From CAZAYP01 sp964489425 [NCBI: uncultured Verrucomicrobiota bacterium] (GTDB lineage: Bacteria; Verrucomicrobiota; Kiritimatiellia; RZYC01): DNA of 35,542 nucleotides. Below, one piece after another: positions 9,101 through 16,316 of the stretch. The number at the start of each line of letters is the position of its first letter. Within the stretch, counting starts at the first letter, position 1. The translations under genes and the position numbers were made by a program. Where the stretch lies: assembly GCA_964489425.1 (NCBI GenBank), contig CAZAYP010000060.1, forward strand, positions 1 through 35,542, read 5' to 3'. Below the pieces are notes generated by a model. That model had not been told where the DNA came from and searched no databases. It saw nothing but the letters and a program-made list of their open reading frames with translations.

Positions 9101-11969
9101 GCCGCTGGATCGCTTCAACACGCAGCTCAACATGGGCATCGGGTTCATCCTTGATCCGCCCACGCTCCAGTACATGGGCAAGGTCATCTGGCACGATGGC
9201 GGCACCGTGTATTTCCGCACGTTGCTGCGGGTGGCGACCGAGGCCGGGCTGGGGTGTTTCATTTCGTGGAACACGGCGGAAGGCGGCAGCGTCAACACCG
9301 AGATCGTGGACAGCGCCCTGAAGTGGGCGTACGAAGAGAAAACCGGGATCGCGCCGCCGGCGCCCTGCGAGCCGGGCACGCCCGCCGCGGCCGTGGCGCC
9401 GCCGGAGATCGTGGCGCTGGCCACGGGCGGCGTGTACGTCACCGGCAACGGCTACGACGCGTTTGCCACCAACGCCAGCGGGCTGGTGATCCGCCGCAAC
9501 GCGCAAGCCGGGAGCCCCAGCGATCAAGATCTCCTGTACCGGGAAGACGGGTGGTTTACGCCCACCAACGCGTACACGCCGCAGATCGCCTTCACCCAGG
9601 TGGCCGGGCGCATTGTGTACCTCATGCGGAACTTTGCCGGCGGCGTCACCAACATGGGCATCGTGGGCGAGCGGGCCGCGGACCTTGCCGGCTTCGACCC
9701 GGCCTGGAACAGCCGGCTGGGGCGCTGGTGGGTCACCGACCTGCACCCGGACGACATCTCCTGGCCCATGCCAGAGGTCATGTGTTTTCCCATGGTTGAG
9801 CTCTACGCCAAGGACCAGATGTTGATATTTGCGCCGCTGGCCAACCGGGCCAGCGGCAACTTTGTCATGGCGGCCACCAACGATGGGCTGGCGTTTGCCG
9901 CCGGCCTGGGCCGCAACAAGGGTTCCGCGCTGCGCGCGTCCGGCGACGACATCGCGTTCATGGGGAATCGCTATCGCGCCCAGGGTGGCATCCCGCTGCT
10001 CCTGCCCGGCGGCTGTACCAACGGCGTCACCAGCGGCAACGAAGTTTACTGGTTTCGCATCCCGGCGGCCCCGGGGCAGGACCTCACCGTGGACCTGGCT
10101 TCGGATAGCGAGCTGACCACCTGGCTCTACGACACCAACTGTGTCGCCGTCGGCCAGGCCAACCGCGCCCATGCGTTTCATCTCGACGCCACCAACGCCC
10201 GGCCGCTCATGGCCGCCGTGGTGCGCAACGGCACCAACGTCGGCCCCTGGCGTTTGAACGTGTACACGAGCGCCATTCCCTTTTACGTCCAGGAGTCGCC
10301 GGCGAACTGGCCGACGGAACTTATGGCGCGTTCCAATCTCTATGGCGCGCTGGATTTCGGGCATGTTTTTGTCCATGAAAACCATACCAACCAGGCGGGC
10401 AAGATCTTGAGAATCGCGGTCGCCCGGATGAACTCGCCCAACCCGGCCGCGCCGCCGCTGTTCTTTTGCGAAGGCGGCCCCGGCGACAGCGCCATCCGTT
10501 GCCCCTACCAGCATTTCATGAAAGCCTTCACTGATGCGTACGATGTCTACCTGATTGACCAGCGTGGCGTCGGGTACTCCCAGCCGGACCTGGCCTTGAA
10601 GCCGCAAGAGAGCCCCACGGACCTGCAATACCGCCTCGGCATGCTGCAAGACAGCGACCTCTCCGCCATCAACACCCTCGAGTCCAGCCGCGACCTCGAC
10701 GACCTGGCCGCCGCCATGGCCCTCACCAATGCCAACCTGCACGGCCTGTCGTATGGCACGTTGCTGGCGCAAACCCTGATGCGCCGCGAACCGGCCTGGC
10801 TCCGCGCCGTCATCCTCGACGGTGTCATGGCCCCCAACATCACGCCCTTCAGCCAGACCGGGCCCATCCGCAACAACGCCCTCAACGCCCTTTTCGCCGG
10901 GATTGCCGCCAATCCTCGCGCTGTCGCCTGGTATCCCGGCTTCCCGACGACGTTTTACACCCTGGGCACCAATCTCCAAAACCATCCGGTCACCCTCCAG
11001 TACTCGGGCATCACGAATCAAATGGACGGCCTGGCCTATCTCGACGCGGTGTTGCAGCAGATGACCGTGTCGGACCTTGGCACGCGCGAACGGATCCCCA
11101 ACATTGCCTATCGCGCCGCCGGTGAAGAAACAGCCGCGCTGGCCGAGCTGTACACAGGGTTCAACCTGGACACCAACAGCATGATTCGAAGCGTCGTCAG
11201 CACGGTGATGCAGATGCTGGTCATCAAGCATGATATCCTGCCGTTTGACTCCCTGGCCGCCGCTTCGAATGCCTGCGCCAGCCTGTCCCCGCTCCTGCGC
11301 CAGCTTAACCTCAATTTCATGCAGGGAGTCGTGGACGGGGCCAACTCGTTCGATCCCGCCGGGCAAGCGGATCCGTCTTTCATCCTGCCGGTCACCAGCG
11401 CCATTCCCACCCTTGTCATCAACGGCACCTTTGACACCCAAACCGGAACCAATTGGGCCGCCGAAGTTGCCCGGCATCTCCCCAACGCCTTTCTGGTTAT
11501 CGTCCCCACCGTCGGCCATGGCGTGCTGCAGGCCACGAATGGCTGCACCCTGCAAGCCATGCGCAGCTTTCTGGCCAACCCCTGGCAGGACCCTACGCCG
11601 ACGTGCCTGACCAACCTGCAACTCTTGTATCCCGCGCCGTGGCCCACCCAGGTACAGGCGCTGGCCTTCAACACTGCGCAGACCAACGCCTTTGCCGTGC
11701 CCAACAGCGGGTTGTGGTATGCGTTGACGTTGCAGCCCAACCAGCGCGTGGCCATGGCCGCCAGCGGCGTCACATTCCGCGTTGTCTCGGCGACCAACGC
11801 GGCGGTGCTGGCCGAGTCCATGGGCGGCGTGCTGGACTGGCGGGCGGGCAGCGGAACGGCTGGGTACTACCTGTGGATCGTCGCGGCCCAACCCGGCAGC
11901 CTGCGGTTCACGCCGCATGCGTATGCCGCCGGGTTACCCGGCGCCTGGTTTATGCTGCTGGACGAATAG
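6150..11969 (+). CDS. Giant secreted protein: two serine beta-lactamase/D-aminopeptidase-type modules plus proline-iminopeptidase-type (S33) hydrolase
   Basis: A 1939-aa protein. The start at 6150 has AAAGGAA (6137-6143) 6 nt upstream; an earlier in-frame ATG at 6099 lacks this. Residues about 10-46 are encoded by four palindromic repeats, followed by a hydrophobic core and a likely cut after GRA63. Module A (about 71-440) has S130-V-S-K, Y225-N-N and K373-D-G. Module B (about 716-1070) has S774-C-S-K, Y869-N-N and H1015-D-G. PPC-like beta domains lie near 636 and 1280. The C-terminal alpha/beta hydrolase (about 1395-1840) has G1442-G-P-G-D-S, DQRGVGYS, G-L-S1534-Y-G, D1762 and H1790. That is a full catalytic triad with the GGPG oxyanion motif of S33 prolyl aminopeptidases/TAP-like hydrolases. 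It is likely an exported multi-step peptidase or esterase. It ends 7 nt before a convergent gene. Confidence 0.9.
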   Translation: MNIHACATRVSNVWKMKSQFFQCLEKAVAGFPNIGKSRGCFSKHWKILPAAALLLAAAGPGRAEVADPAFSNTIAQTTALITNLMAQHAVPALSIALVSGSNIVWAQGFGMADREANIPASENTIYRLASVSKTFAAASTLRLQDAGRLSILDDVTQTIPAFAMLPRYTNQAVTIRELLAHQAQLPGCYFRHADSTIPYDGYYDMMLAFLAEDYMVEPPRFLEKYNNNGFTLIEGVVAGANTNGLTYAAFAATNLFQPMAMSNTAFRLAGDQTNRLARIYRNGVRAPDEYVNTPGSGGAYSSAADMARYARFLLGYGAYDGVRILSSNAVAALWSDQSAQVALVNKEGHVKSGLGWDQIADPSFAYAGTMAWKDGDSLNYSAIICVMPERGLAAVALNSIPGADNAAAPAAKMALKLALLERDGIPLPPTNPPAFPASPVTVLTEQELAGIVGRYSAEGGYSLVTGTVAAITWITDAGGAAPVRYEGLVPHADGWFCVTSQPAFRLAFTNIGGRVILRRQAPYENYLQIVVQAERFTPAPLSAAWSNRVGKTWVTADLEPESYLWLLGMYPTLQLDIHDGVLTVYSAPCMTLQPQNDDLAFPFSMNAPQPSALLVKHTNGHEVIRYSGYDFQSVNDLPVLQAGRSVTGTLAAGETALYQVNVTDSVWHNLAVMPTSLVLRLDPAADLATPGSYALILQNPGAASAPFSLRLYNLTSTIARVSALVTNLAAQHGLVGCGLALVDGAHTVWQTGFGLADRERGIPADAGTVFMIGSCSKTFGTLAAMQLVERGLMDLDAPFTNYLPTFSIHQRFADNVITPRTILTHHSGLPGDIFNGAFTVRPNYAAPDEIQAMLADEYTLMPTNTFWAYNNSGFVMLGQAVRHVTGQAVADYMRTNLFDRAAMTNSSMVYDLPYIASHMARPYIAGQLGPDEYCDVFLAGSIYATAADMARYMRMLLAGGRGDNGRVISNATLAAMSVKQNADVPLDRFNTQLNMGIGFILDPPTLQYMGKVIWHDGGTVYFRTLLRVATEAGLGCFISWNTAEGGSVNTEIVDSALKWAYEEKTGIAPPAPCEPGTPAAAVAPPEIVALATGGVYVTGNGYDAFATNASGLVIRRNAQAGSPSDQDLLYREDGWFTPTNAYTPQIAFTQVAGRIVYLMRNFAGGVTNMGIVGERAADLAGFDPAWNSRLGRWWVTDLHPDDISWPMPEVMCFPMVELYAKDQMLIFAPLANRASGNFVMAATNDGLAFAAGLGRNKGSALRASGDDIAFMGNRYRAQGGIPLLLPGGCTNGVTSGNEVYWFRIPAAPGQDLTVDLASDSELTTWLYDTNCVAVGQANRAHAFHLDATNARPLMAAVVRNGTNVGPWRLNVYTSAIPFYVQESPANWPTELMARSNLYGALDFGHVFVHENHTNQAGKILRIAVARMNSPNPAAPPLFFCEGGPGDSAIRCPYQHFMKAFTDAYDVYLIDQRGVGYSQPDLALKPQESPTDLQYRLGMLQDSDLSAINTLESSRDLDDLAAAMALTNANLHGLSYGTLLAQTLMRREPAWLRAVILDGVMAPNITPFSQTGPIRNNALNALFAGIAANPRAVAWYPGFPTTFYTLGTNLQNHPVTLQYSGITNQMDGLAYLDAVLQQMTVSDLGTRERIPNIAYRAAGEETAALAELYTGFNLDTNSMIRSVVSTVMQMLVIKHDILPFDSLAAASNACASLSPLLRQLNLNFMQGVVDGANSFDPAGQADPSFILPVTSAIPTLVINGTFDTQTGTNWAAEVARHLPNAFLVIVPTVGHGVLQATNGCTLQAMRSFLANPWQDPTPTCLTNLQLLYPAPWPTQVQALAFNTAQTNAFAVPNSGLWYALTLQPNQRVAMAASGVTFRVVSATNAAVLAESMGGVLDWRAGSGTAGYYLWIVAAQPGSLRFTPHAYAAGLPGAWFMLLDE
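6177..6288. repeat. Four-copy 31-bp-period palindromic array inside the signal-peptide coding region
   Basis: Copies lie at 6178-6195, 6208-6226, 6239-6257 and 6270-6288. The first two have the core TGT (TTTTCCAATGTTTGGAAAA) and the last two the core ACA, so the array is two copies in each orientation. Centres at 6186, 6217, 6248 and 6279 give spacings of exactly 31, 31 and 31 bp. The 12-bp spacers are unrelated to each other. The copies are translated as SNVWK, FQCLEK, FPNIGK and FSKHWK because the frame rotates by one each unit. Confidence 0.92.
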
Positions 11970-11976
11970 CGCCGGC

Positions 11977-12525
11977 TTATTTCGCGGTCGGCGCGGCTTT
12001 GGCCGGCTGCCAGCGGTCGAACGCGGCCGTACCGAGTTCGGCCACCTGGTTGCGGGCGTCGCGGGCCAGCACCTTGGCGGTTTCGTCGAGGATGACCAGG
12101 GTGGGGATGCCTTCGACCTTGAACCGTTCAAACAGCTTGTCAATGCGCGGATCGCCGTAGGGAATGGCGAGCCAGGGCATCTTGGCCTCGGCCATGTATT
12201 TCTTCATGGCCGCCGCGTTGCGGTCGCCGCTGACGAACACGATCTCGATCGCCTTGCCATCCTGCTTCCACTGGTTGAACGTCTCCACGAGGCGCGGGGT
12301 GAACTGGCGGCATGGCGGGCACCAGTGCGCCGAGAAATACAGGCCGACGATCTTGCCAGCCAGATCGGACACCGGGCGCTTCTCGTCCGCGGCGTTCACC
12401 AGTTCGCTGCCGACCAGGTGTTGCAGCTGCGGAACGGCGGGCGGGAGCGGTGGATTCAAGGCTTGCGCCGCAGCGGCGGCGGCCAGGACCGACCAGGCAA
12501 CGAGGATGCAAAAGTACTTGGCCAT
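11977..12525 (-). CDS. Exported thioredoxin-fold protein (nucleoredoxin/tryparedoxin-like)
   Basis: A 182-aa protein with an SD AAGGAG shortly before its ATG. The N-terminal signal peptide is MAKYFCILVAWSVLAAAAAAQ. The redox motif W68-C69-P-P-C72 is followed by RQFTPRL, and a cis-proline segment GIPTLVILD occurs later; this matches the thioredoxin-like_8/nucleoredoxin pattern. It probably reduces or oxidises disulphides in the periplasm. It is convergent with the giant hydrolase gene (7-nt gap) and divergent from pdxJ. No partner redox protein is adjacent. Confidence 0.88.
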   Translation of the reverse strand: MAKYFCILVAWSVLAAAAAAQALNPPLPPAVPQLQHLVGSELVNAADEKRPVSDLAGKIVGLYFSAHWCPPCRQFTPRLVETFNQWKQDGKAIEIVFVSGDRNAAAMKKYMAEAKMPWLAIPYGDPRIDKLFERFKVEGIPTLVILDETAKVLARDARNQVAELGTAAFDRWQPAKAAPTAK

Positions 12526-12584
12526 GTTGTAATCTCCTTGTTATGGCCGGACATTGTACTGCCGCCCAGGGATTTCTGAAAGAC

Positions 12585-12628
12585 AAAAGAAGCCCGCGGC
12601 GCGTCCCGCGCCGTCCCGCGCCGCGGGC
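12585..12628 (-). terminator. Strong hairpin with U-tract on the minus strand, 5' of the thioredoxin-like gene
   Basis: A perfect 12-bp stem, GCCCGCGGCGCG (12592-12603) with CGCGCCGCGGGC (12617-12628), is followed on the minus strand by TTCTTTT. It has the form of an intrinsic terminator reading leftwards. It lies upstream of the minus-strand thioredoxin-like gene, so it is either a leader attenuator or a block on antisense transcription from pdxJ. There is no T-run on the plus side. Confidence 0.5.
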
Positions 12629-12698
12629 GGCGTTAATTGGATTGACCCTGCCAGCCCACGGGGATGATAGTGGCCGCCGGTTACAAGGAAGGTGCGGA

Positions 12699-13457
12699 AT
12701 GAACAAAAACCGGCTGTTGCTCGGCGTCAACATTGATCACGTGGCCACCCTGCGCCAGGCGCGCGGCGTCGACTATCCCGACCCGCTGGCCGCGGCGCGG
12801 GTCTGCCGCGAGGCGGGCGCGGCGCAGGTCACCGTGCACTTGCGCGAAGACCGGCGCCACATCCAGGATGCGGACGTGTTCCGGATCCGGAAAGCCAACC
12901 TGCTGCCCATGAACCTGGAGATGGCCAACGCGCCGGAGATCGTGCGGATCGCCCTGAACGTCCGGCCGGCAGAGGCGTGCCTGGTGCCGGAGCGGCGCCG
13001 CGAGGTGACCACCGAGGGCGGCCTGGACGTGGCGGCGCAGCGTCGCGCGCTCCGCCCCACGATCCGCGCCCTGCAGGCGGAGGGGGTCGCGGTCAGCCTC
13101 TTTATCGGGCCGGAGCCCGACCAGGTGGCTGCGGCCGCGGACGTTGGCGCGCGCGTGGTGGAGCTGCACACCGGCGCCTACTGCAACGCCACGCGGGCGC
13201 GCCAGCCCCGCGAGCTGGCGGCCCTGCGCCGCGGGGCGCAGCTGGCGCACGACCTGGGCATGCAGGTCAACGCCGGGCACGGCATCAACCTGGACAACCT
13301 GGCCGGGGTATTGACCCTGCCCTGGCTGCATACGCTGAACATCGGGCACAGCCTGGTGGCACGGGCCGTGTTCGTGGGGCTGGGCCGGGCCATCCGCGAG
13401 ATGCGGGCCGGGATGCAAGCCTATCGCGGCGGCCGGCCGGATCGCGCCCGCAAGTAG
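12699..13457 (+). CDS. pdxJ: Pyridoxine 5'-phosphate synthase
   Basis: A 252-aa protein, the usual PdxJ length. The start is fixed by AAGGAAGG at 12685-12692, 6 nt upstream. PdxJ condenses 3-amino-2-oxopropyl phosphate with 1-deoxyxylulose 5-phosphate in the last step of the DXP-dependent vitamin B6 pathway, in the cytoplasm as a TIM-barrel octamer. Family signatures are present in order: LGVNIDHVATLRQARG, HLREDRRHIQDADV, MNLEMA, LVPERRREVTTEGGLDV, ELHTGAYCN, NAGHGIN and the C-terminal NIGHSLVARAVFVGL. No other B6 gene is nearby; the next gene lies 59 nt downstream. Confidence 0.97.
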   Translation: MNKNRLLLGVNIDHVATLRQARGVDYPDPLAAARVCREAGAAQVTVHLREDRRHIQDADVFRIRKANLLPMNLEMANAPEIVRIALNVRPAEACLVPERRREVTTEGGLDVAAQRRALRPTIRALQAEGVAVSLFIGPEPDQVAAAADVGARVVELHTGAYCNATRARQPRELAALRRGAQLAHDLGMQVNAGHGINLDNLAGVLTLPWLHTLNIGHSLVARAVFVGLGRAIREMRAGMQAYRGGRPDRARK

Positions 13458-13516
13458 TGGTGGACGGCCGCGGTGGGTTGGTGTATGTTGGTATTTTAAG
13501 GAGCTGAGGGCCAATC

Positions 13517-14707
13517 ATGAGCGAACGGGGAGATGAACGCAGCGCGGGCAGCCGGGAAGGCTTGTCCTCGACGATGCGCATTGATATCACGCCGGAGGCG
13601 TTGAAGAGCATCGACCAGTCGGCGCTGAAGTTCAATATCAACAAAGCCCGGCACGTCGCCCCCACCGCCCAGTTGCGCATACCCTCACGCGATGGGGTGG
13701 CGTCCAAGTACGACCAGCTGCTGCAAAGCATTTACGACGGCGCGGTGATCACCGACCTGGAAGGCCAGATCGTGGATACCAACCTGCGCGCCGAGGAATT
13801 TTTCATCTACTCCGCCGGCGAGCTGCGCCAGATGAACATCCTCAACCTCGTCGCCGGCGCGGATGACAGCCTGCTCGGATCGCTCAGCCAGCACCTGTTG
13901 ACCGAGCGCTTTGCGTTGCTGCAGGCGTACTGCATCCGCAAGGACCAGACCATGTTCCCGGCCGAGATCGCCGTCAACCTGCTCAAGCTGCCGGAAACGC
14001 GGATGTGCTTTTTCGTCCGCGATGTCACCTTGCGCAAGATGACCGAGGAAATGCTGCGCACCGAGCACAACGCGCTGCACAACGCGGTGACCGGCATTGC
14101 GATCGTGGACGTGGATGGCCAGATCAACTACGTGAACCCGGCCGTGGCCCGCATGTGGGGCTATACCGAGCCGGATCAGCTCGTGGGCCAGGAGCTTGGC
14201 CAACTCTTCCTGGTCGAGCCGGACAAGCCGGCCACGCAGGACATGTTCCGCGCGGTGATCGTCGAAAACAAAACCTGGAATGGCGAGCTGGTGGCGCGGC
14301 GGCACGACCAGTCCATGTTCGACGTCGAGGTGTCCGCGGTCTGCAACCTGAACAACGAAAACGAGATCACCGGCCTGGTCGTGTCCCTCATGGACGTCAC
14401 CGACCGCAAGCGCGCCGCGGCGGCGATCCGCGAGGCGGAGCAGCAGACCGCCATGCTGGCCAGCGTGGGCGCGGCCTGCCATCACTTGGGCCAGCCGGCC
14501 ACGGTGATCTTGAATAACATCATGCTCATGAAGATGCGCCAGCCCGGCGCCGATAAAGAGGACCTGGAGCTGATGGACGCGATCCTCTCCGCCTCCGAGC
14601 GGGTGGCGGAAATCCTCCACAAGCTGAACGCCGTGAGCGAGTACCGGACCGTGCCGTACATCACCCGCGAGACCGAGGGCGAATCGTCGCGCATCCTGGA
14701 CATCTAG
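13517..14707 (+). CDS. PAS-PAS sensor with histidine-kinase DHp helix but no ATPase domain
   Basis: A 396-aa protein; AAGGAG at 13499-13504 precedes the ATG by 12 nt. PAS domain 1 spans about 65-175 (IYDGAVITDLEGQIVDTN...) and PAS domain 2 about 183-297 (AVTGIAIVDVDGQINYVNPA...), each ending in the R/M-D-V-T-x-R-K exit motif. The C-terminus (about 310-375) looks like a HisKA dimerisation helix with H322-H-L-G-Q-P. The Glu that normally follows the phosphorylated His is replaced by H323. The protein stops where a HATPase_c domain should begin. There is no membrane segment, so it is cytoplasmic. The MlaF-like ATPase begins 6 nt downstream. A phosphotransfer or docking role is inferred; it cannot autophosphorylate by itself. 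Confidence 0.85.
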   Translation: MSERGDERSAGSREGLSSTMRIDITPEALKSIDQSALKFNINKARHVAPTAQLRIPSRDGVASKYDQLLQSIYDGAVITDLEGQIVDTNLRAEEFFIYSAGELRQMNILNLVAGADDSLLGSLSQHLLTERFALLQAYCIRKDQTMFPAEIAVNLLKLPETRMCFFVRDVTLRKMTEEMLRTEHNALHNAVTGIAIVDVDGQINYVNPAVARMWGYTEPDQLVGQELGQLFLVEPDKPATQDMFRAVIVENKTWNGELVARRHDQSMFDVEVSAVCNLNNENEITGLVVSLMDVTDRKRAAAAIREAEQQTAMLASVGAACHHLGQPATVILNNIMLMKMRQPGADKEDLELMDAILSASERVAEILHKLNAVSEYRTVPYITRETEGESSRILDI

Positions 14708-14713
14708 GCGCGC

Positions 14714-15508
14714 ATGTCCCCGGCGCCCGACTCCCCGGTTCCCGCTGCCCCGCCCGTCATCTCCGTGCGCCATGTCTCCGTGGCGTATGACGGAACGCCG
14801 ATCCTCGACGACATCAGCTTCGAGGTGTTTCCCGGCGAAGTGTTTGCGATCCTGGGCGGGTCCGGCTGCGGCAAAAGCTCGCTGCTGCGCCAGATGATCG
14901 GCCTGGAACAGCCGGCCCAAGGGCAGATCCTGATCAAGGGCCGGGACATTGTCAGCGCGGATTCCGCCGCCTACCTCGACCTGTTGCGCAACTTTGGCGT
15001 GATGTACCAGAATGGGGCCTTGTTCGGATCCCTGACGCTGCTGGAAAATGTGCGCCTGCCCATCGAGGAGTTCACCCGGCTGCCGCCGGCCGGCATGGAC
15101 TGGCTGGCGCAGATCAAGCTGGCCCTGGTGGGGTTGGCCGGGGCCGAGCAGAAGCTGCCATCCGAGATCAGCGGCGGCATGCAGAAGCGGGCCGCCATCG
15201 CGCGGGCCATGGCACTGGATCCGGACATCCTGTTTCTCGACGAGCCCTCGGCCGGGCTGGACCCGGTCACTTCGGCGGGCCTGGACCAGCTGATCCTGCA
15301 ACTGGCGCGCACGCTGGGGATCACCTTCGTGGTCGTGACCCACGAGTTGCCCAGCATCTTCGCCATTGCCGACCGGGTCATCATGCTCGACAAGCGGACT
15401 CGGAACATCGTGGCCGCCGGACGGCCCGCGGAGTTGCGGGACCATGCGCCAGACGGTTGGGTGCGCAGCTTTTTCCGCCGCGAGGCGGCGCCGGCCGTGG
15501 CCGGGTAA
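14714..15508 (+). CDS. ABC transporter ATP-binding protein, MlaF/phospholipid-trafficking type
   Basis: A 264-aa protein. All ABC motifs are present: Walker A GGSGCGKSS (48-56), Q-loop Q99, signature ISGGMQKR (152-159), Walker B ILFLDE (172-177) and H-loop H210. The segment YQNGALFGSLTLLENV and the sequence SGGMQKRAAIARAMALDPDILF are typical of MlaF/Ttg2A ATPases, which power retrograde lipid transport with the MlaE permease and an MCE-domain protein. Neither partner is in the window, so they must be encoded elsewhere. It is co-transcribed with the PAS-DHp protein (6-nt gap). The N-terminal 14 residues are proline-rich. Confidence 0.9.
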   Translation: MSPAPDSPVPAAPPVISVRHVSVAYDGTPILDDISFEVFPGEVFAILGGSGCGKSSLLRQMIGLEQPAQGQILIKGRDIVSADSAAYLDLLRNFGVMYQNGALFGSLTLLENVRLPIEEFTRLPPAGMDWLAQIKLALVGLAGAEQKLPSEISGGMQKRAAIARAMALDPDILFLDEPSAGLDPVTSAGLDQLILQLARTLGITFVVVTHELPSIFAIADRVIMLDKRTRNIVAAGRPAELRDHAPDGWVRSFFRREAAPAVAG

Positions 15509-15517
15509 GGCCGCCGC

Positions 15518-15841
15518 TCAGGCGCGCAGATTGACGGACTGGCCGCAGCGGTCGGCGGACGAGGTCGCCGCGGCCAGGGCGCCCCGGTGGGAGGTGTACA
15601 AGGTGGTGGATCTCCGCTCGGGCGCCGCCGGACGGAGCGCGCGCGGCGGCGTCTCGTCGGTGGCCTGGAGCGTGGCTTGGGCCTGCGCCTGCACCTGGGG
15701 CTGGGCCACATACTGGTCCACCGGCAGGTCGCGGGGCAGGGCCGGGGACGCGTCACCGGGCGCGGGCGCGGCGCCGGGCGGCGCCGGCCGCGACTCCAGG
15801 ATCTGCACGGCGGCTTGCAGCCCGTTAATCAGCAAGTCCAT
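15518..15841 (-). CDS. Small hypothetical protein, Pro/Ala/Gln-rich
   Basis: A 107-aa frame starting MDLLINGLQAAVQILESR, with a long low-complexity middle (PAPPGAAPAPGD, QVQAQAQATLQAT) and the end SSADRCGQSVNLRA. No family is recognised and no clear SD is seen. In its favour, its stop lies 9 nt from the convergent MlaF-like stop, matching the 7- and 9-nt convergent gaps at two other gene pairs in this window. The remaining 160 nt up to 16005 hold nothing recognisable. Confidence 0.45.
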   Translation of the reverse strand: MDLLINGLQAAVQILESRPAPPGAAPAPGDASPALPRDLPVDQYVAQPQVQAQAQATLQATDETPPRALRPAAPERRSTTLYTSHRGALAAATSSADRCGQSVNLRA

Positions 15842-16005
15842 GCTGCTGTTTTCATATTTTTTTCGCCATGCCCGACAGGGAATGGCTTTCCTGTAGCTAT
15901 TTTATCGGCGGCACCTTCGGGTTAGTTAAGCGGTGGAAACAAATCGGGCCGGCCGGCGGCAAAAACCGGTCCAGTCCGTGGCATGGGCATTGCTAGCCGC
16001 CAGGC

Positions 16006-16272
16006 ATGGAACATACGCTGGCCAACTTGGATCAGGATCCTGCGCGCTGGCAGGCGGCCTATGCCATGGCCCTTGAACGTGGCGATGGGGCGGGTTTGCG
16101 CGCGGCCAGCCAAGCCTTGTTCCAGGCTTACCACGCCCTGGGCAACCCCGCCCTGGCCCGCAAATGGACGTTCGAATACATCCGCCGCTGGCAGGATCGC
16201 GACGGGCCGGCCGGCGATGCCTGGCGCCCGGCGCCGCGGGGATGGCAGCCGGCCTGCCTGGCGCCAGCCTGA
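16006..16272 (+). CDS. Small hypothetical protein
   Basis: An 88-aa frame, MEHTLANLDQDPARWQAAYA..., with a predicted helical pattern (AMALERGDGAGLRAASQALFQAYHALGNPALARKW) resembling a TPR-like helix pair. No SD is visible and no family is recognised. It ends 44 nt before the SDR gene. It may be a real small gene or a chance open frame in GC-rich DNA. Confidence 0.35.
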   Translation: MEHTLANLDQDPARWQAAYAMALERGDGAGLRAASQALFQAYHALGNPALARKWTFEYIRRWQDRDGPAGDAWRPAPRGWQPACLAPA

Positions 16273-16281
16273 GTTTCCCGC

Positions 16282-16310
16282 TTGTCGCCGGCCTTCCGCC
16301 TGTCTATAAA
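16282..16310 (+). promoter_or_regulatory. Candidate sigma70 promoter of the SDR-GT2 pair (leaderless spacing)
   Basis: TTGTCG (16282-16287), a 17-nt spacer and TATAAA (16305-16310). Only 6 nt separate the -10 box from the ATG at 16317, so the transcript would start at or next to the start codon. No SD is present, consistent with leaderless translation. Confidence 0.5.
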
Positions 16311-16316
16311 ACAAAC

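Noticed and set aside
7905-11918. 1337-codon open frame on the minus strand
   Set aside because: It is antisense to the giant hydrolase gene, arginine/glycine/histidine-rich and without any family motif. It is a typical shadow frame of GC-rich coding DNA; the same holds for 3601-5424 minus and 193-1452 minus.
12642-12668. Promoter TTGACC/GATGAT before pdxJ
   Set aside because: Spacer is only 15 nt and the -10 match is weak; not listed as a feature.
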